Assembly: GCF_000721105.1 (NCBI RefSeq)
Contig: NZ_JOEV01000003.1
Span: 1-64,000 of the forward strand
Length of the DNA stretch: 64,000 bases
DNA from: Streptomyces cellulosae
GTDB lineage: Bacteria; Actinomycetota; Actinomycetes; Streptomycetales; Streptomycetaceae
Reading direction: 5' to 3'
Shown here piece after piece: positions 1 to 8,379 of this stretch. The notes beneath the pieces were generated by a model. That model did no database searches. It saw only the letters and a list, made by a program, of their open reading frames with translations, and had not been told where the DNA came from. The position numbers and the translations under genes are program-made. Each line of letters begins with the position of its first letter. Position 1 is the first letter of the stretch.

Positions 1-465
1 CCCCGGACACCCGCCACCGCCACCGCCGCCCCCGCCCCCGTCCCCCGCTCCGACGGCCTCACCCCGCTGCCCCGCCGGGTCCCGCAGACCAGCCTGGTCG
101 CCGAGCTCCGCGAGGAGGCACCGGCCGAGGAGCCCGACGCCGACGACTTCACCGCCGAGCACGCCGCCTCCTCGCTCGCCGGCTTCCAGGCCGGCACCCT
201 CCGGGCCCGGGAAGAGGACGAAAAAGCCCCGGACGAGGACGGACCGGCCCCGGACGAGGACGGATTGGCCCCGGCCAAGGACGAGCCGGCACCGTACGCC
301 CGGGTCGACACGGAGGAGCCGACGGCGTACGACGGTACGCACGAGCCGAGACCGTACGACGACAACGACGCGCCGTCCCCGTACGGCAAGGAGGACTCAG
401 CCCCGCCGGACCCCTTGGCCCCGGAACCAGCCGTCATCCCGACTCCGCACGCCGACCGCTCATGA
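1..465 (+). CDS. cvnA: Conservon sensor histidine kinase (CvnA), C-terminal tail only
   Basis: The reading frame is open from the first base of the window and ends in TGA at 463-465, giving 154 residues. What is visible is the low-complexity tail of a nitrate/nitrite-sensor-type histidine kinase of the conservon family: Pro/Ala/Asp/Glu rich, with the typical LPRRV motif near residue 24, a segment ending in SLAGFQAGTLRARE, and three imperfect acidic repeats of the type PDEDG. The catalytic part lies outside the window. The next gene begins inside the stop codon (ATGA) or 12 nt later, and the roadblock, DUF742 and GTPase genes follow in the order known for conservons (cvnA-B-C-D). The family assignment rests on this context plus the LPRRV-type tail. 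Confidence 0.85.
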   Translation, partial: PRTPATATAAPAPVPRSDGLTPLPRRVPQTSLVAELREEAPAEEPDADDFTAEHAASSLAGFQAGTLRAREEDEKAPDEDGPAPDEDGLAPAKDEPAPYARVDTEEPTAYDGTHEPRPYDDNDAPSPYGKEDSAPPDPLAPEPAVIPTPHADRS

Positions 466-476
466 AGGACACCGCC

Positions 477-908
477 ATGACACGCCCCACCCCCGCCACG
501 GACACTCAGCTGGACCAGTTGCTCACCGGTCTCGTGGACCGGGTCGCCGACGTGAACCACGCCGTGGTGCTCTCCGAGGACGGACTGGTCGTCAGCCGGT
601 CCACCGGCTTCATACGGGACGACGCCGAACGCCTGGCGGCGACCGCCTCCGGGCTGATGAGCCTCAGCAAGGGCGTCAGCATGGACTTCCGGGGCGGCCC
701 GGTGCGCCAGGCGCTCATCGAGATGGCCAACAGCTTCCTGATCCTGACCTCCGCCGGACCCGGCGCCCACCTGGTCGTGCTGACCGGGCCGGGCGCCGAC
801 GTCGGTGTGGTGGCGTACCAGATGAACATGCTGGTGAAGAAGATCGGCGAGCACCTGAGCGCGGCACCGAGGGCCCATGTGGGACCGCCGGCCGCCACCG
901 GCGAGTGA
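477..908 (+). CDS. cvnB: Roadblock/LC7-domain protein of conservon 1
   Basis: Small cytoplasmic roadblock/LC7 protein of about 143 residues. It has the family pattern of a helix (LDQLLTGLVDRV), then DVNHAVVLSEDGLVVSRSTG, then a long helix starting DDAERLAATASGLM, then beta strands and a final helix. Conservon roadblock proteins are thought to interact with the CvnD GTPase and the CvnA kinase like eukaryotic Ras-associated modules. An ATG at 462 overlaps the upstream stop codon, but the ATG at 477 is preceded by GAAGGA (464-469) at good spacing and gives a cleaner N-terminus, so 477 is preferred. The downstream DUF742 gene starts within a few bases of the stop. Confidence 0.88.
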   Translation: MTRPTPATDTQLDQLLTGLVDRVADVNHAVVLSEDGLVVSRSTGFIRDDAERLAATASGLMSLSKGVSMDFRGGPVRQALIEMANSFLILTSAGPGAHLVVLTGPGADVGVVAYQMNMLVKKIGEHLSAAPRAHVGPPAATGE

Positions 909-909
909 G

Positions 910-1269
910 GTGAACGGAAGCGACGCGGCGGGCCGGCTGGTACGGCCCTTCGCCCTGACCGGTGGCCGGACCCGGCCGAGCCGCGCCGACTTCACCCTCA
1001 TCACGACGGTGACGGCGGTGGATCCACCACCGGAGCGGGCCCCGCGCCCGCAGCCCGAGCAGACGCGGATCCTGCGCCGGTGCGCACGGCCGGTGGCGGT
1101 GGCGGAGCTGGCCGCGCTGCTGGACCTTCCGGTGAGCGTGATCGTCATCATGCTCTGCGATCTGCTGGAGGCCGGTCTGATCACCGCCCATCCGCCGCAT
1201 CCCGTCTCACCCCGCGCCCCGCACCTGGACCTGCTGCAGAAAGTGAGGGACGGTCTTGGCCGGCTCTGA
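910..1269 (+). CDS. cvnC: DUF742 protein of conservon 1
   Basis: DUF742 family protein of about 119 residues. It has the hallmark N-terminal RLVRPFALTGGRTRPSR segment and a winged-helix-like C-terminal half (VAVAELAALLDLPVSVIVIMLCDLLEAGLI). This half resembles an HTH, but the family is usually regarded as a partner protein in the conservon complex rather than a proven DNA-binding regulator. The GTG at 910 follows the cvnB stop by one base; an in-frame ATG at 877 would add 11 residues overlapping cvnB, so the start is uncertain. The gene overlaps cvnD by 14 nt. Confidence 0.82.
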   Translation: MNGSDAAGRLVRPFALTGGRTRPSRADFTLITTVTAVDPPPERAPRPQPEQTRILRRCARPVAVAELAALLDLPVSVIVIMLCDLLEAGLITAHPPHPVSPRAPHLDLLQKVRDGLGRL

Positions 1270-1867
1270 CGCCGCCGCTCCGGCGGCACCCGACACCGTC
1301 AAGATCCTCATCGCCGGGGGATTCGGCGTCGGCAAGACCACCATGGTCGGGTCGGTCAGCGAGATCGCCCCACTGCGCACCGAGGAGTCGCTGACCGCCG
1401 CGGGTCTGGGCATCGACGACCTGGACGGCATCGAGGAGAAGCGTGCCACCACCGTGGCCCTGGACTTCGGCCGGATCACGATCAGCGACGAGCTGGTGCT
1501 CTACCTCTTCGGCACGCCCGGGCAGCAGCGGTTCTGGTTCATGTGGAACGACCTGGCCGTCGGCGCGCTGGGCGCGGTGGTGCTGATCGACGTCCGCAGA
1601 CCGGAGGCGAGTTTCGCCGCCGTCGACTTCTTCGAGCGGCGGGGCATCCCGTTTGTGGTCGGCGTCAACGGCTTCCACGGACGGCATCCGTACCCGCCGG
1701 AGGACGTCCGGGACGCGCTGGCGCTGCCGGAGCACGTCCCGGTGCTGCTGTGCGACGCCCGGGAGCGCCGCTCCTGCCGGGACGTGCTGATCGCCCTGAT
1801 GGACCGGGTGATCGCGGAGGCGGACGAGGGCGACAGCACGGATCAGCTCACTCGTCCGGTCCCGTGA
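1256..1867 (+). CDS. cvnD: Conservon small GTPase (CvnD)
   Basis: Ras-like GTP/ATP-binding protein of 203 residues. The Walker A/G1 motif is GGFGVGKTT, G3 is LFGTPGQQRFWFMW, and the G4 region is VVGVNGFHG where classical GTPases have NKxD, which is normal for this family. A TTG start at 1256 is supported by GAGGGA at 1245-1250. It ends the conservon; no cytochrome P450 gene (cvnE) follows. Its last 20 bases overlap the 3' end of the convergent M81 gene. In Streptomyces, CvnA-D proteins form a membrane-associated complex that senses signals affecting development; the signal for this copy cannot be read from sequence. Confidence 0.9.
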   Translation: MAGSDAAAPAAPDTVKILIAGGFGVGKTTMVGSVSEIAPLRTEESLTAAGLGIDDLDGIEEKRATTVALDFGRITISDELVLYLFGTPGQQRFWFMWNDLAVGALGAVVLIDVRRPEASFAAVDFFERRGIPFVVGVNGFHGRHPYPPEDVRDALALPEHVPVLLCDARERRSCRDVLIALMDRVIAEADEGDSTDQLTRPVP

Positions 1868-3350
1868 GCGGCTCGGCCGAGGGTGCGACGATCCGGGCGG
1901 TGAGGTCCGGGTCGGGCATCGCCGGGTCGAAGGGGAACAGGGGCCGGCGGACGCGGCGGTGACCGAGACGGGTCAGGTCCTGGTCGACGCCGCCGGGCGT
2001 GAGCGCCATCTTCCAGTCGGCGGCCATGGCGAACAGCTCGGGCTCCAGGTAGCCGATCTTGACGAGGACGAGGTCGGCGGCGCGGGGGTCCAACTCCAGG
2101 CCGGTGAAGTCGTGTTCGTGGTGGTACGGCTTGCGCAGCCGGGTGAGGACCACGTGCACGCCGCCCACCCGCAGCACCACCTCGACCTCCGCGTCCCGGT
2201 CGCCGTGCCGGATCGCGTGGACGACTCCGGTGAGGGTGAGCGGGCCCGCGTGCCGGTCGTCGGCCTCGGCGCCCGCGGTGACGGTGACGGTCGCGCCCAC
2301 TCCGGCTCGGACGGCGGTCTCGACGGCGGCCGGTCCCGGCAGGGAGGCGTACAGGACGGTGGGGCCGGACGGGTCCTTGAACTCCGGCCGGTCCAGGACC
2401 TGTCGCAGACCCCAGGTGACGTCTCCGGCGCCGCCCGCGGTCGGGTTGTCGCCGGTGTCGCTGATGAAGTACGGGCGGGCCGGTGAGGCCAGCGCCGCGT
2501 CCAGGCACTCGTCGAGGGTGCCGGTGGGCGCCACGAACTGGAAGTCGTGCCGGGCCTCCCAGAAGCCGCGGGCCAGCCGCTCGGCGCCCGCGGACACGGC
2601 GTCCGGGTCGGGGCCGGTGACGACGACCGCCGCCCGGTTGCGCGGCTCGTCCGCCCAGGCGTACCCGACCCAGATCGCCGCGTCCGTCACGCCCTCGGTG
2701 GCCTCCACCTCCTCGACGGCCGCGTACACACTCTTCGCCGGTTCGATCCGCGTGGAGGTCTGCTCGCCGGCCAGCAGCACCGGCACCGGGACCCACGCCT
2801 TCACCGGGCGCGGGGCGCCGCTCGCCAGGAGGTCCACGAGGTTGCGGGCGGCCCGTTCCTTGGTCTCCATGGCGTCCTCGTGCGGGGCCATGCGGTAACA
2901 GGTGATCAGGTCGCTCTGGTGGACGAGTTCGCGGGAGACGTTGCCGTGCAGGTCCATGGAGGTCGACACCAGGACGTCCGGGCCGACCACTTCGCGGATA
3001 CGGTGCAGGAGTTCGGCCTCGGCGTCGTCCAGGTCCTCGACGGTCATCGCGCCGTGGATGTCGTACCAGAGGCCGTCGATCGGACCCGACTCGCCGAGCC
3101 GGTTGAGGAGTTCGGCGGCCAGTTCGGCGTACGCGGGTCCCGTCACCGTGCCGCCGGGCAGTGCCTTGCCGACGAGGGCGCCGCGCCAGTCGGCGGCGGC
3201 CCGCAGGGGCTGCCCGGGGGCGAGGAAGGGGTACCGGGTGAGGACGTCGGCCCCGCGCCGCGGGTGGAAGGCGGGGGCCTCGGTGCGGGCCGGGGAGAAG
3301 GTCGAGGACTCGATGCCGAGTCCGGCGATCGCGATGACGGGGCGGGACAT
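1848..3350 (-). CDS. M81 family metallopeptidase (MlrC-like)
   Basis: 500-residue protein of the MlrC/M81 family (DUF1485 plus MlrC C-terminal domain). Recognisable features are the N-terminal AIAGLGIESSTFSP, the segment LWYDIHGAMTVEDLDDAE, SMDLHGNVS (predicted metal ligands Asp and His), and the C-terminal IGYLEPELF. Family members include microcystin-degrading MlrC and many uncharacterised enzymes thought to hydrolyse amide or peptide-like bonds with zinc. There is no signal peptide, so it is cytoplasmic. It lies 69 bp downstream of the ROK regulator on the same strand and is probably cotranscribed; GGAGA precedes the ATG. The divergent Dpp-type importer suggests it acts on an imported peptide-like or opine-like substrate. 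The substrate is inferred from context only. Confidence 0.85.
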   Translation of the reverse strand: MSRPVIAIAGLGIESSTFSPARTEAPAFHPRRGADVLTRYPFLAPGQPLRAAADWRGALVGKALPGGTVTGPAYAELAAELLNRLGESGPIDGLWYDIHGAMTVEDLDDAEAELLHRIREVVGPDVLVSTSMDLHGNVSRELVHQSDLITCYRMAPHEDAMETKERAARNLVDLLASGAPRPVKAWVPVPVLLAGEQTSTRIEPAKSVYAAVEEVEATEGVTDAAIWVGYAWADEPRNRAAVVVTGPDPDAVSAGAERLARGFWEARHDFQFVAPTGTLDECLDAALASPARPYFISDTGDNPTAGGAGDVTWGLRQVLDRPEFKDPSGPTVLYASLPGPAAVETAVRAGVGATVTVTAGAEADDRHAGPLTLTGVVHAIRHGDRDAEVEVVLRVGGVHVVLTRLRKPYHHEHDFTGLELDPRAADLVLVKIGYLEPELFAMAADWKMALTPGGVDQDLTRLGHRRVRRPLFPFDPAMPDPDLTARIVAPSAEPLTGPDE

Positions 3351-3359
3351 GGTTTCTCC

Positions 3360-3420
3360 GGGACTCGACGGGACTCGACGGGACTCAGCTGAGCGGGACT
3401 CGACGGGACTCAGCGGGACT
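3360..3420. repeat. Short tandem repeat between the ROK and M81 genes
   Basis: Six copies of GGGACT start at 3360, 3370, 3380, 3395, 3405 and 3415: spacing is 10, 10, 15, 10, 10. The repeats fill the 69-bp gap between the two genes. The regular 10-bp period could reflect slippage or one-face binding of a protein. Confidence 0.75.
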
Positions 3421-4613
3421 CAGGACGGATGGCCGGTGACCGCGCGCAGTGCCTCGGCCAGCGCCCGTTGCAGGGCGAACTGGCCCGCGCCGACCAGACC
3501 CGCGTCGGCGCCGAGGACGGCCCGTTCGATGACCAGGTGCTCGGTGACCAGCGGATGGCAGCCCTCGTACAGCTGGCTGCGGACGGCGGCGACGAACGGT
3601 TCGAGGGAGGAGAGGATGCCGCCGAGGTACACGGCGTCGGGGTTGAAGAAGTTGACGTTCGCGGCGAGCACCCGGCCGAGGTAGCGGCCGGCCTCGCGGA
3701 CCGCGCGGGTCGCCTCGGGGTCGGCGTCGGAGGCGAGTTGGACGACGTCCTCGGTGGTCGTCACGGCCCGTCCCCGTTCGCACAGGATCCGGACGAGGGC
3801 GGCGCCGGAGGCCACGGTCTCCAGGCAGCCGGTGTTGCCGCAGGAACAGGGCGTGTCCTGGGCGGCCTCGACGCGCACGTGGGTGATCTCGCCGGCGGCG
3901 CCGGTGCCGCCTCGGTAGAGCCGCCCGTCGGCGATGACGCCGGCGCCGATCCCGGACCCGGCCTTCACCATGATCGACTGGCGTTGCTCGGCGGGCCGGA
4001 TGCTGCGCTCGCCGACGGCCATGCAGTTGGCGTCGTTCTCGATGGCCACCGGTACCCCGAACCGCTCCTCCAGCCAGTCCCGTACGGGGAACCTGTTCCA
4101 GCCCGGCATCCGGGCGGGCAGCGTCACCAGGCCCGGCTCGACGTCGACCGGTCCGGGCAGGCAGAGGCCGACGCCCCGCAGCAACTGTCGGCCGTGCCGT
4201 TCGACGAGGCCCTCCAGGGTGTCGACCAGTCCGGGCAGCGCCGCCTCGGGACCGTCGGCGGTGGCGAACGGCACGGTGGAGACGTCGGTGAGCCCGCCGC
4301 CGGGGCGCACGACTCCCACGTGGGCGTGCTTGCCGCCGATGTCGGCAGCCACGGCGTACCCGTCGCTGCCGCCGAGCCGCAGCACCTTGCGCGGGCGTCC
4401 GCCGGTGGAGGACAGCGTGCCCTCCTCGGCGACCAGGCCGTGGGCCAGCAGCTGGCCGACCGCGAACGAGACCGTGGACGGGGCGGCGCCGAGCAGCGCG
4501 GCCAGTTCCGTACGGGTGGTCGCCTGCCCGGAGGCGAGGAGTTCCAGGACCGACTCGGTCAGCGAGGAGAAGCCGGACGTGTGCTTCCGGCGTGGCGGAC
4601 TTTTTTCAGGCAT
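3420..4613 (-). CDS. ROK family transcriptional repressor (NagC/XylR type)
   Basis: 397-residue ROK regulator. Residues 15-75 form a winged helix (LTESVLELLASGQATTRTELAALLGAAPSTVSFAVGQLLAHGLV). Next comes the ROK sugar-kinase-like fold with ADIGGKHAHVG, IENDANCMAVGE and the zinc-binding motif CSCGNTGCLE. The frame stays open upstream of the ATG at 4613, but that extension runs through the divergent promoter, so 4613 is taken as the start. ROK regulators normally repress neighbouring sugar-uptake genes and release DNA on binding a sugar or sugar phosphate. Here the divergent Dpp-type transporter and the M81 gene are the likely targets. Confidence 0.9.
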   Translation of the reverse strand: MPEKSPPRRKHTSGFSSLTESVLELLASGQATTRTELAALLGAAPSTVSFAVGQLLAHGLVAEEGTLSSTGGRPRKVLRLGGSDGYAVAADIGGKHAHVGVVRPGGGLTDVSTVPFATADGPEAALPGLVDTLEGLVERHGRQLLRGVGLCLPGPVDVEPGLVTLPARMPGWNRFPVRDWLEERFGVPVAIENDANCMAVGERSIRPAEQRQSIMVKAGSGIGAGVIADGRLYRGGTGAAGEITHVRVEAAQDTPCSCGNTGCLETVASGAALVRILCERGRAVTTTEDVVQLASDADPEATRAVREAGRYLGRVLAANVNFFNPDAVYLGGILSSLEPFVAAVRSQLYEGCHPLVTEHLVIERAVLGADAGLVGAGQFALQRALAEALRAVTGHPS

Positions 4614-4714
4614 GGAGGCCGTTACTTCCGTCTTCGGCGGTCGAGGCCCCGAGCGTAGGCCAGTCGAGGCCTCTCCTGGCTTTTTCCAGAACGGCAGTAA
4701 CAGGCTTTTTACAG
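4598..4714. promoter_or_regulatory. Divergent control region with CTTTTT-type repeats and an 11-bp inverted repeat
   Basis: The gap between the ROK gene and the divergent transporter contains GGCTTTTTNCAG at 4678-4689 and 4703-4714 (25 bp apart). A third, slightly degenerate copy, GACTTTTTTCAG, lies at 4598-4609 within the first codons of the ROK gene. A separate imperfect inverted repeat pairs GTTACTTCCGT (4621-4631) with ACGGCAGTAAC (4691-4701), 10 of 11 positions complementary. These AT-richer motifs stand out from the background and are candidate ROK operators. No convincing -35/-10 pair was identified. Confidence 0.5.
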
Positions 4715-4791
4715 CGACACGTCTGTTTCTTCGCACCCACGGAGCGTTCACTGGCTCCGCCCCCCGCTTCTGCTGCTGCCCGAGGAGAACC

Positions 4792-6531
4792 ATGTCCCCT
4801 GCCCGCACGAGATTCGCCGGCGCCGCCCTCGGCGCGGGCACGCTGCTGCTCACCGCGTGTTCCGGGACGAGCGGCACGTCCTCGGCGTCGCACGACTCGA
4901 TCAACTACGCGCTGCCCGCGAACTTCACCCCGAACTGGATCCTGCCGATCGGTACGGCGGCGCATCTGAACACCAACAACATCTCCATCGCGAACACGTT
5001 GTGGGAGCCGCTGATCGCCTACGACGGCTCGACCGGGAAAATCGCCTGGAACAAGGCGGGTTCCGTCGCCACGGCCGCCGACTTCGCCGCCGACAACAAG
5101 AGCGTCCGGATCACGCTGGGCGACCGGCACTGGAGCGACGGCAAGCCGATCACCTCGCGGGACGTCCAGTTCTGGTACGACCTCATCAAGGCCAACAAGG
5201 CCCAGTGGGCGGGCTACAACCCGGGCAAGGCACCGGACAACTGGACGTCCTTCAAGGCCGAGGACGACCGTCACTTCACCCTCACGTTCGACAAGGCGTA
5301 CAACCCCCAGTGGATGCTGGCGAACGAACTGAACTCCATCACCCCGCTGCCTCAGCACGTCTGGGACAAGGGCGGGGACCCCAAGCAGGTGTGGACGTTC
5401 CTCAACAACGCCGCGAAGAACATCGCCGGCTACCAGAAGGACGCCCTCTGGAAGACCATCAGCGGCCCCTACGCCGTCAAGTCGTTCTCGACCTCCGGCA
5501 AGGTGGTGCTCACCGCCAACAAGAAGTACGACGGCGGTGAGAAGCCGGGCATCCCGACGGTGAACCTGCTGCCGTTCACCACGGCGGACGCCGAGAAGAA
5601 CGCGCTGCGCTCCGGCAGCGTCGACTACGGCTACATCGAGGCGACCGACCTCGACCAGAAGGGCAGCTTCACCGGGCAGGGCTACACCGTGAAGCCGTGG
5701 TCGGGCTGGGCGATCACCTACATGCCGTACAACTTCAACAACCCGGCGATGGGCGCGGTGTTCAAGCAGTTGTACGCCCGGCAGGCCATCCAGCACTCCA
5801 TCGACCAGACGAGTCTGGCGAAGGTCGTCCTCAACGGAACGGCGGTGCCCGGCTACGGGCCGATCCCGCAGGGGCAGGCCTCGGACTTCCTGTCGCCCGT
5901 GCAGAAGGACAACCCGTATCCGTTCTCGACGTCCACCGCGCGGAAGCTGCTGACCGACCACGGCTGGAGCGAGCAGGGCGGGGTCATGACGTGCACGGAA
6001 CCCGCGAAGTGCGGTGAAGGCGTCGCCAAGGGCACGAAGTTCGAGATGCAGGTGCTCTCGCAGTCCGGGTCGACGGTCACCGACAACATGATGAGCGCGA
6101 TCCAGTCGGCGTTCGCGAAGACCGGCATCAAGTTCTCCATCAAGACCGCGCCGGTCAACTCCGTGCTGTCGCAGACCCCGCAGTGCACGGCCGGTCAGTC
6201 GATCTGCAAGTGGCAGCTGTCCTTCTTCGGTACAGCGGGCAGCTGGTACTTCAACGCCTTCCCGACCGGAGACTCGCTGTTCCAGTCCAAGGGCGGCTCG
6301 AACTTCGGCAACTACTCCAACCCTGAGGTCGACAAGCTCATCTCCGCGTCCACGACCTCGAGTTCGAACCAGGCGATCCAGGACTACAGTGCGGCCCTCG
6401 CCAAGGACCTGCCGGTGATCTGGCTGCCGGAGCCCGTCTACCAGATCTCGGTCATGAAGAACGGTCTCGGCGGCTTCTGGCAGGACTCCCTCGCCAACTT
6501 CCACCCGGCGCAGTGGAAGTGGACGAGCTGA
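4792..6531 (+). CDS. Dpp/Opp-type ABC transporter substrate-binding lipoprotein
   Basis: 579-residue family 5 solute-binding protein (SBP_bac_5). It begins with a basic n-region and lipobox LLTAC (lipidated Cys at residue 23). Family segments include NTLWEPLIAYDGSTGKIAWNK, FWYDLIKANKAQW, GPYAVKSFSTSGKVVLTANKKYDGGEKP and RQAIQHSIDQTSLAKVVLNG. The ATG at 4792 follows GAGGAG (4782-4787). It opens an operon with two permeases, a fused ATPase and a ROK kinase. Family members deliver di/oligopeptides, nickel, or oligosaccharides. The ROK genes on both sides suggest a sugar-containing ligand, but that is inference. Confidence 0.93.
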   Translation: MSPARTRFAGAALGAGTLLLTACSGTSGTSSASHDSINYALPANFTPNWILPIGTAAHLNTNNISIANTLWEPLIAYDGSTGKIAWNKAGSVATAADFAADNKSVRITLGDRHWSDGKPITSRDVQFWYDLIKANKAQWAGYNPGKAPDNWTSFKAEDDRHFTLTFDKAYNPQWMLANELNSITPLPQHVWDKGGDPKQVWTFLNNAAKNIAGYQKDALWKTISGPYAVKSFSTSGKVVLTANKKYDGGEKPGIPTVNLLPFTTADAEKNALRSGSVDYGYIEATDLDQKGSFTGQGYTVKPWSGWAITYMPYNFNNPAMGAVFKQLYARQAIQHSIDQTSLAKVVLNGTAVPGYGPIPQGQASDFLSPVQKDNPYPFSTSTARKLLTDHGWSEQGGVMTCTEPAKCGEGVAKGTKFEMQVLSQSGSTVTDNMMSAIQSAFAKTGIKFSIKTAPVNSVLSQTPQCTAGQSICKWQLSFFGTAGSWYFNAFPTGDSLFQSKGGSNFGNYSNPEVDKLISASTTSSSNQAIQDYSAALAKDLPVIWLPEPVYQISVMKNGLGGFWQDSLANFHPAQWKWTS

Positions 6532-6541
6532 GGCCCCGGAC

Positions 6542-7501
6542 ATGGACACGCTTCTCTACCTGACCCGGCGGGTCCTCCAGGCCCTGGCCGTGATCCTGAT
6601 CGTGACGATCGTCGTGTTCTGCCTGTTGCACGCGCTGCCCGGGGGTCCCGCACGCGGGATCCTCGGCCCGCAGGCCACGGCCGGGCAGATCGCCGCGTTC
6701 AACCACGAACAGGGCCTGGACCGGCCGCTGCCCGTCCAGTACGCCTACTACCTGGGCACCCTCGTCCACGGTGACCTCGGCACGTCGTACACGCTCAACG
6801 AGGCCGTGTCCCGGCTGATCGAGCAACGGCTGCCGAAGACCCTGGTGCTGACGGTCCTGTCCGCGCTGGTCGGGCTGCTGCTGGCGATCCCGCTCGGCAT
6901 GTGGCAGGCGGTGCGCCGCAACAAGCCGGCCGACTACGTCATCACCACGCTGAGCTTCGTCGCGTACTCCACGCCCGTGTACTTCCTGGGCCTGGTCCTG
7001 GTGCTGCTGTTCACCCAGACGCTGCGCTGGTTCCCCTCCCAGGCACCTCAAGGGGACACCCTGGCCCAGGTGTTCGCGGACCCGGCGGCGCTGGTGCTGC
7101 CGGTAGTCACGGGGGCCGCTTCGATGATCGCCGTGTTCAGCCGGTACATGCGGGCGGCGACCCTGGAGAACCTCTCCGAGGACTACGTCCGCACCGCGCG
7201 GGCCGGCGGCGCACGGCAGGGCGCGATCCTCTTCCGGCACGTCTTCCGCAACTCCCTCACTCCGGTCGTGGCGATGCTCGGCTACTACGTCCCCGTCCTC
7301 TTCGGCGGCGCGCTCGTCGTCGAGCAGCTCTTCAACTACCCGGGGATGGGGCTGCTGTTCTGGTCCGCCGCGCAGTCCTCCGACTATCCGGTGCTGCTCG
7401 GCTGCGTCCTCGTCATCTCCGTCGCGACGGTCGTGGGCACGCTGCTCGCGGACGTCGTGCAGCGGATCGTCGATCCCCGAGTGAAGGCGGGCCGAGCGTG
7501 A
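6542..7501 (+). CDS. Dpp-type ABC transporter permease (DppB family)
   Basis: 319-residue inner-membrane permease, DppB/OppB family. The first transmembrane helix near residues 12-30 is followed by a periplasmic loop and five further helices. The EAA loop (RYMRAATLENLSEDYVRTARAGGA) that docks on the ATPase is intact, and the ending VDPRVKAG is typical. It begins 10 bp after the binding-protein stop, and its stop overlaps the GTG of the second permease (GTGA). Confidence 0.93.
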   Translation: MDTLLYLTRRVLQALAVILIVTIVVFCLLHALPGGPARGILGPQATAGQIAAFNHEQGLDRPLPVQYAYYLGTLVHGDLGTSYTLNEAVSRLIEQRLPKTLVLTVLSALVGLLLAIPLGMWQAVRRNKPADYVITTLSFVAYSTPVYFLGLVLVLLFTQTLRWFPSQAPQGDTLAQVFADPAALVLPVVTGAASMIAVFSRYMRAATLENLSEDYVRTARAGGARQGAILFRHVFRNSLTPVVAMLGYYVPVLFGGALVVEQLFNYPGMGLLFWSAAQSSDYPVLLGCVLVISVATVVGTLLADVVQRIVDPRVKAGRA

Positions 7502-8379
7502 CTGCCGTACTGCACACGACCGTCGTCGCGGAACCGGTCGCGGGCTACCGCCTGTCCCTGCGCAGGTTCGCCCGCAACAAGCTCGCCGTGGCGGGACTCG
7601 CGGTGGTCGTCCTGTTCCTGCTGTTCTGCTTCGTCGGCCCGCTGCTGTACTCCACCGACCAGACCCACACCGACCTCACGCAGGTCAACCTCGCACCCGG
7701 CGGCGCGCACCTGCTCGGGACCGACGCCGTCGGCCATGACGAGCTGGGGCGGCTGATGTACGGCGGGAAGATCTCGCTGCTGGTCGGGCTGGCGTCCGGA
7801 CTGCTCGCCACCGTCATCGGCACCCTGTGGGGCGCGGTCGCGGGGTACGCGGGCGGCTGGGTGGACGCGGTGATGATGCGGGTCGTGGACGCCGGGATCG
7901 CGATCCCCGCGCTGTTCATCCTGCTGGTGGTCTCCGCGATCACCTCGCCGGGCGCCCTCGGTCTGATCGTGATCCTCGGCCTGGTGTCCTGGCTGGTCCC
8001 CTCGCGACTGGTCCGGGCGGAGACGCTCACGCTGAAGAACCGTGACTACGTGCTGACGCTGCGCGCGACCGGCGGTACGCACGGCCGGGCGATCCTGCGG
8101 CACATCCTGCCCAACTCGGTGTCGACGATCGTCGTCGCGGCCACCTTCCAGGTCGCCGACGCGATCCTGCTCGTCGCGTACGTGTCGTATCTCGGCCTCG
8201 GTGTCCAGCCGCCGTCGACGGACTGGGGCGGCATGCTGTCGGCCGGTCTGACGGCCGCGTACTCCGGACGCTGGTGGCTGATCGTTCCGCCCGGCCTCGC
8301 GATCATCCTCGTCGTGTGCGCGTTCAACGCGATCGGCGACGGGCTGCGCGACGCCTTCGACGTGAGGGGACGCGGATGA
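7498..8379 (+). CDS. Dpp-type ABC transporter permease (DppC family)
   Basis: 293-residue partner permease. The GTG at 7498 overlaps the upstream stop by 4 nt, indicating translational coupling. An N-terminal OppC-type helix (LAVAGLAVVVLFLLFCFVG) precedes the conserved HLLGTDAVGHDELGRLMYGGKISL motif of this subfamily, and the EAA loop is RAETLTLKNRDYVLTLRATGG. The ATG of the ATPase gene overlaps its stop by 4 nt. Together with the upstream permease it forms the heterodimeric channel. Confidence 0.93.
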   Translation: MTAVLHTTVVAEPVAGYRLSLRRFARNKLAVAGLAVVVLFLLFCFVGPLLYSTDQTHTDLTQVNLAPGGAHLLGTDAVGHDELGRLMYGGKISLLVGLASGLLATVIGTLWGAVAGYAGGWVDAVMMRVVDAGIAIPALFILLVVSAITSPGALGLIVILGLVSWLVPSRLVRAETLTLKNRDYVLTLRATGGTHGRAILRHILPNSVSTIVVAATFQVADAILLVAYVSYLGLGVQPPSTDWGGMLSAGLTAAYSGRWWLIVPPGLAIILVVCAFNAIGDGLRDAFDVRGRG